From: Planctomycetota bacterium
GTDB lineage: Bacteria; Planctomycetota; UBA8742; SKZP01
Direction of reading: 5' to 3'
Length of the DNA: 5,776 bases
NCBI GenBank assembly: GCA_007127275.1
Contig: SKZP01000709.1
Span: 1 to 5,776 of the forward strand
The notes beneath the pieces were generated by a model. That model was not told the origin of the DNA and searched no databases. It saw only the letters and a list, made by a program, of their open reading frames with translations. Made by a program: the position numbers and the translations under genes. Shown here piece after piece: positions 4,165 to 5,776 of this stretch. Every line of letters starts with the position of its first letter. Position 1 is the stretch's first letter.

Positions 4165-4184
4165 CCCCCGTCGCTTTTTCCCCC
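4155..4184 (+). repeat. 15-bp perfect tandem repeat with T5C5 tracts
   Basis: GTCGCTTTTTCCCCC occurs twice in tandem (4155-4169 and 4170-4184). It doubles the T-run behind K3. Homopolymer-rich units like this are prone to slippage. Confidence 0.9.
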
Positions 4185-4227
4185 TTTGCCCAACGCAGTC
4201 GCTGGGTTTGGCGTCATTGCAAAGGGG
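4181..4227. other. Hairpin between the array and the TlpA-like gene
   Basis: CCCCTTTGC (4181-4189) pairs perfectly with GCAAAGGGG (4219-4227), enclosing 29 bases with minor inner pairing such as ACGC/GCGT (4193-4196, 4211-4214). It begins 8 bases beyond the minus-strand stop codon. No T-tract follows on the minus strand, so it is not a classical terminator; it could protect an mRNA 3' end or be a seventh stem of the array. Confidence 0.5.
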
Positions 4228-4234
4228 TGCGAGA

Positions 4235-5590
4235 TCAGTCGGCGTCGCTGGGCTGCTCTACGGGGCCCAGGTGGTCGTGAAGGTAGGTGCGGATGGCGCT
4301 GATTGCGCCCGCGCCGCTGGAGTGGGTGACGACCTTGCCTTCGCGGTCTAACAGCACGAGGGTCGGCAGCCCGGTAACGTGGTAGGCGCGGATGGCCTCG
4401 GCCTGCTCGTCGAAGAGCTTGAGCCAGCCGTAGCCGTGCTCCTTGGCAAACGCGGCCTGTGCCTCGGCGGTGTCGCGAGTGGGGCTGCCAATGCCGAGAA
4501 TGGTGAGACCGCGTTCGGCGTAGGCTTCGTGCAACGGTTGCAGGTGATCCTCCATCACCCGGCGGCACGGTCCACACCACGTCGCCCAAAACTCCAGCAG
4601 GACAATCTCGCCACGAAAGTCCTCCACGCTGAAGCGTTGCTCGCCTTTCACGTCGTAGAGTTCGAAATTCGGCGCCTCCGTGCCCGGCGCAAGCACCAAG
4701 GCGCGCTCAATGGTGGCCACGGCCCGGCGTGCCGTGGTGTTGCTTTCAAGGTCGACGCCTTGCCGGAGCCGCTGAATGGTCGCGTTGGCCTCGTCGGGGC
4801 GGCCGAGTTCGACTAGGGCCGTGCCGCGGTGCTGCAGCATCAACACCCACAGGTTGCTGCCTTCGGGGGCATTGTCCGCGGCAAGTCGCGCCGTCAACTC
4901 GAGCCATTCCGGTTGGTTCAGCGTCGCCGTCAGTCGTGGCAGTGTGTAGAAGACCCGCAGGTGGATGTGCGGCTCGGCGACGTTTTCAATCAGGTAGCCC
5001 GCGGCTTCCGCGGCGAGCCGGCTCGTGGCGGCGAGGTTGGGCTCCGTTGCGGCGGCGAGCGCGGCGGCGTCGAGGTCAATGGCCAGCGCGTGGGCGGAAA
5101 GCCGAACCGGCTCGTACGCCTCGGCAAGCTCGCGCAAGGCCTGTGCCTCGGCGTGCGCCTCGTCGAGATTTCCGAGTGCCACGTACGCGCGGCCGCGTCC
5201 GTCGTGGAAGGTCGTGCGCAGCGACGGCTGCTCATACCGTTGCAGCGCGTCTGTCCACACCTCGAGTGCGCCGTGCCAGTCCTCGAGAATGCGGAAGTAG
5301 TTGCTGACGTGACGCGCCGCGGTGCGAGCTCGCGAAACGTCCTCGGTTCCCTGCGCGAGAAAGGCGGCCGCGGCGTCGGCAAGCTCGCGCATGACGTCGT
5401 TGCGCGTGTGGCTGCGGTCCTCGCCGGTACGGTGTGCCCGTAAGGCGTCTGCGGCGTCGGTGACGCGCTGCCACGCCTCCTCCTCCGCCGGATCCGGTTT
5501 GCCATCTTCGTCTTCGGCGAAAACGAAGGTGGCAGCACTGCCGAGGAGCAGCGCAAGGACGGGAATGAACCAAACACGTCGGTGCCGCAT
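4235..5590 (-). CDS. Secreted TlpA-family thioredoxin-like protein with N-terminal TPR-like region
   Basis: This encodes a 451-residue protein. A signal peptide spans residues 1-25, with a basic start, hydrophobic residues 6-24 and the site VFA|ED, so the protein acts outside the cytoplasmic membrane. Residues 40-300 are Ala/Leu/Glu-rich and helical; segments at about 92-118, 131-157 (GRAYVALGNLDEAHAEA) and 250-276 (RGTALVELGRPDEANA) look like tetratricopeptide repeats, which usually hold partner proteins. Residues 301-442 form a TlpA/ResA/AhpC-TSA-type thioredoxin fold: LLEFWATWCGPC places the redox pair at C339 and C342, and GLPT gives the cis-proline P409. Such domains reduce or exchange disulfides in exported proteins, including cytochrome c maturation; the partner here is unknown. 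The start at 5590 is fixed by AAGGAG (plus 5598-5603) 7 bases upstream and by the signal peptide; the frame is open to 5731 but that extension is Arg-rich. No cytochrome gene adjoins it. Confidence 0.92.
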   Translation of the reverse strand: MRHRRVWFIPVLALLLGSAATFVFAEDEDGKPDPAEEEAWQRVTDAADALRAHRTGEDRSHTRNDVMRELADAAAAFLAQGTEDVSRARTAARHVSNYFRILEDWHGALEVWTDALQRYEQPSLRTTFHDGRGRAYVALGNLDEAHAEAQALRELAEAYEPVRLSAHALAIDLDAAALAAATEPNLAATSRLAAEAAGYLIENVAEPHIHLRVFYTLPRLTATLNQPEWLELTARLAADNAPEGSNLWVLMLQHRGTALVELGRPDEANATIQRLRQGVDLESNTTARRAVATIERALVLAPGTEAPNFELYDVKGEQRFSVEDFRGEIVLLEFWATWCGPCRRVMEDHLQPLHEAYAERGLTILGIGSPTRDTAEAQAAFAKEHGYGWLKLFDEQAEAIRAYHVTGLPTLVLLDREGKVVTHSSGAGAISAIRTYLHDHLGPVEQPSDAD

Positions 5591-5640
5591 GAGGTCTCTC
5601 CTTGGTGAGGTGGAAGGCGTGGGTGTTCGACGACCCATGC

Positions 5641-5669
5641 AGTATAGACGGCGGCGCAGGGTGTGCGCA
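5641..5669 (-). promoter_or_regulatory. Promoter of the TlpA-like gene
   Basis: On the minus strand, TATACT (plus 5641-5646) matches the -10 consensus at 5 of 6 positions. Seventeen bases upstream lies TGCGCA (5664-5669), a poor -35. Transcription would begin near 5634, giving a leader of about 44 bases with the strong ribosome binding site. The weak -35 hints at dependence on an activator or another sigma factor, which cannot be decided here. Confidence 0.5.
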
Positions 5670-5776
5670 GTGCGAATTCGCAACGACGGCTCGGAGTTTT
5701 CCCTGGTTCTCGCCTGAGTGTTTCGTATCATGCAGCGCGTTCGCGAGTGCCTTGCGGGTTTGTACGCGCCGACACA
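5670..5776. other. Right edge, possible start of a divergent gene
   Basis: On the plus strand, an ATG at 5730 opens a frame (MQRVRECLAGLYAPT) that runs to the window end. It lacks a clear ribosome binding site, and 15 codons are too few to judge. If real, it would be divergently oriented to the TlpA-like gene and share this 140-base intergenic region. Nothing else is recognisable. Confidence 0.3.

Larger units (their letters stand above)
3704..4184 (+). ncRNA. Array of six long stem-loops, putative structured RNA with three kink-turn modules
   Basis: Six consecutive stem-loops fill 3704-4154 with linkers of 8, 8, 11, 10 and 12 bases. Three are copies of one exact 75-nt module (K1 3704-3778, K2 3993-4067, K3 4080-4154). 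The three between them (S1 3787-3838, S2 3847-3901, S3 3913-3982) are other long hairpins. Strand choice rests on the sequence: all three modules carry GAAA loops on the plus strand, and the imperfect pairs in the long stems (for example 3735/3744, 3856/3892, 3923/3972, 4088/4146) are G.T, which pair as G.U only in a plus-strand transcript. T-runs follow at 4160-4164 and 4175-4179. Frames open through this stretch are incidental. I see no promoter. It could be a free RNA or an untranslated leader or trailer. It is not recognised as tRNA, RNase P RNA, tmRNA, SRP RNA, 6S RNA or a riboswitch class known to me. Confidence 0.7.

Noticed and set aside
3693..4351. Open frames through the stem-loop array on both strands
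   Set aside because: Their translations are Arg/Ala/Ser/Pro-rich without domains, and the sequence is fully explained by base-paired stems and conserved loops. The absence of stop codons is expected at this GC content.
4729..5443. Long plus-strand open frames opposite the TlpA-like gene
   Set aside because: They are Arg/Gly/Val-rich antisense shadows of a well-supported minus-strand gene with catalytic motifs.
5591..5731. N-terminal extension of the TlpA-like protein to 5731
   Set aside because: The extension is Arg-rich, spans the TATACT promoter element and would bury the signal peptide. The start at 5590 has an ideal Shine-Dalgarno sequence.

Overview
The window is high-GC bacterial DNA. 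The gene style suggests a Planctomycetota-like organism: exported proteins of unknown family with very acidic tails, a periplasmic TlpA-type thioredoxin behind a TPR-like region, a stand-alone GspE/MshE N-terminal-like protein with a zinc ribbon, and roomy intergenic regions full of hairpins. This assignment is an inference, because no phylogenetic marker other than a tRNA is present.

Layout. Positions 1-180 hold no gene I can support. A tRNA-Leu(UAG) with a plausible promoter lies at 233-313, and 36 bases further on a plus-strand gene (350-1003) encodes a membrane-anchored or secreted protein with an acidic tail. A second plus-strand gene (1397-2155) encodes a lipoprotein with a long acidic linker and an LPP20-like C-terminal domain. 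Two copies of an intergenic repeat of about 84 bp, in inverted orientation, bracket this lipoprotein gene (1018-1100 and 2199-2282). The right copy carries a strong intrinsic terminator and sits on a 46-bp tandem duplication. Convergent to it on the minus strand is the MshEN-like/zinc-ribbon gene (2509-3345), with its own promoter. At the right end a minus-strand gene (4235-5590) encodes a secreted TPR-TlpA thioredoxin with a good Shine-Dalgarno sequence and -10 box.

The most interesting part is the 890-base gap between the two minus-strand genes. It contains six consecutive long stem-loops (3704-4154) separated by linkers of only 8-12 bases. Three of them (3704-3778, 3993-4067, 4080-4154) are exactly 75 nt long and share one architecture: a 14-bp outer stem, CGA, a 17-nt arm, a GAAA tetraloop, the matching 17-nt arm, AANGAC, and the outer stem again. 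The CGA/AANGAC internal loop fits the simple kink-turn consensus, with a 3-nt bulge, tandem G.A pairs and a C.C at 3b.3n. The stems differ in sequence among the copies, but in the outer stem every change is compensated. The tetraloops are GNRA only on the plus strand, and all wobble pairs are G.U only on the plus strand. I therefore read the locus as a plus-strand structured RNA carrying tandem kink-turn modules. I do not recognise it as a known RNA family. Its function, promoter and exact ends are unknown.

No shared pathway for the four protein genes can be argued from this window. Three encode exported proteins, and the fourth is probably a cytoplasmic regulatory or adaptor protein.
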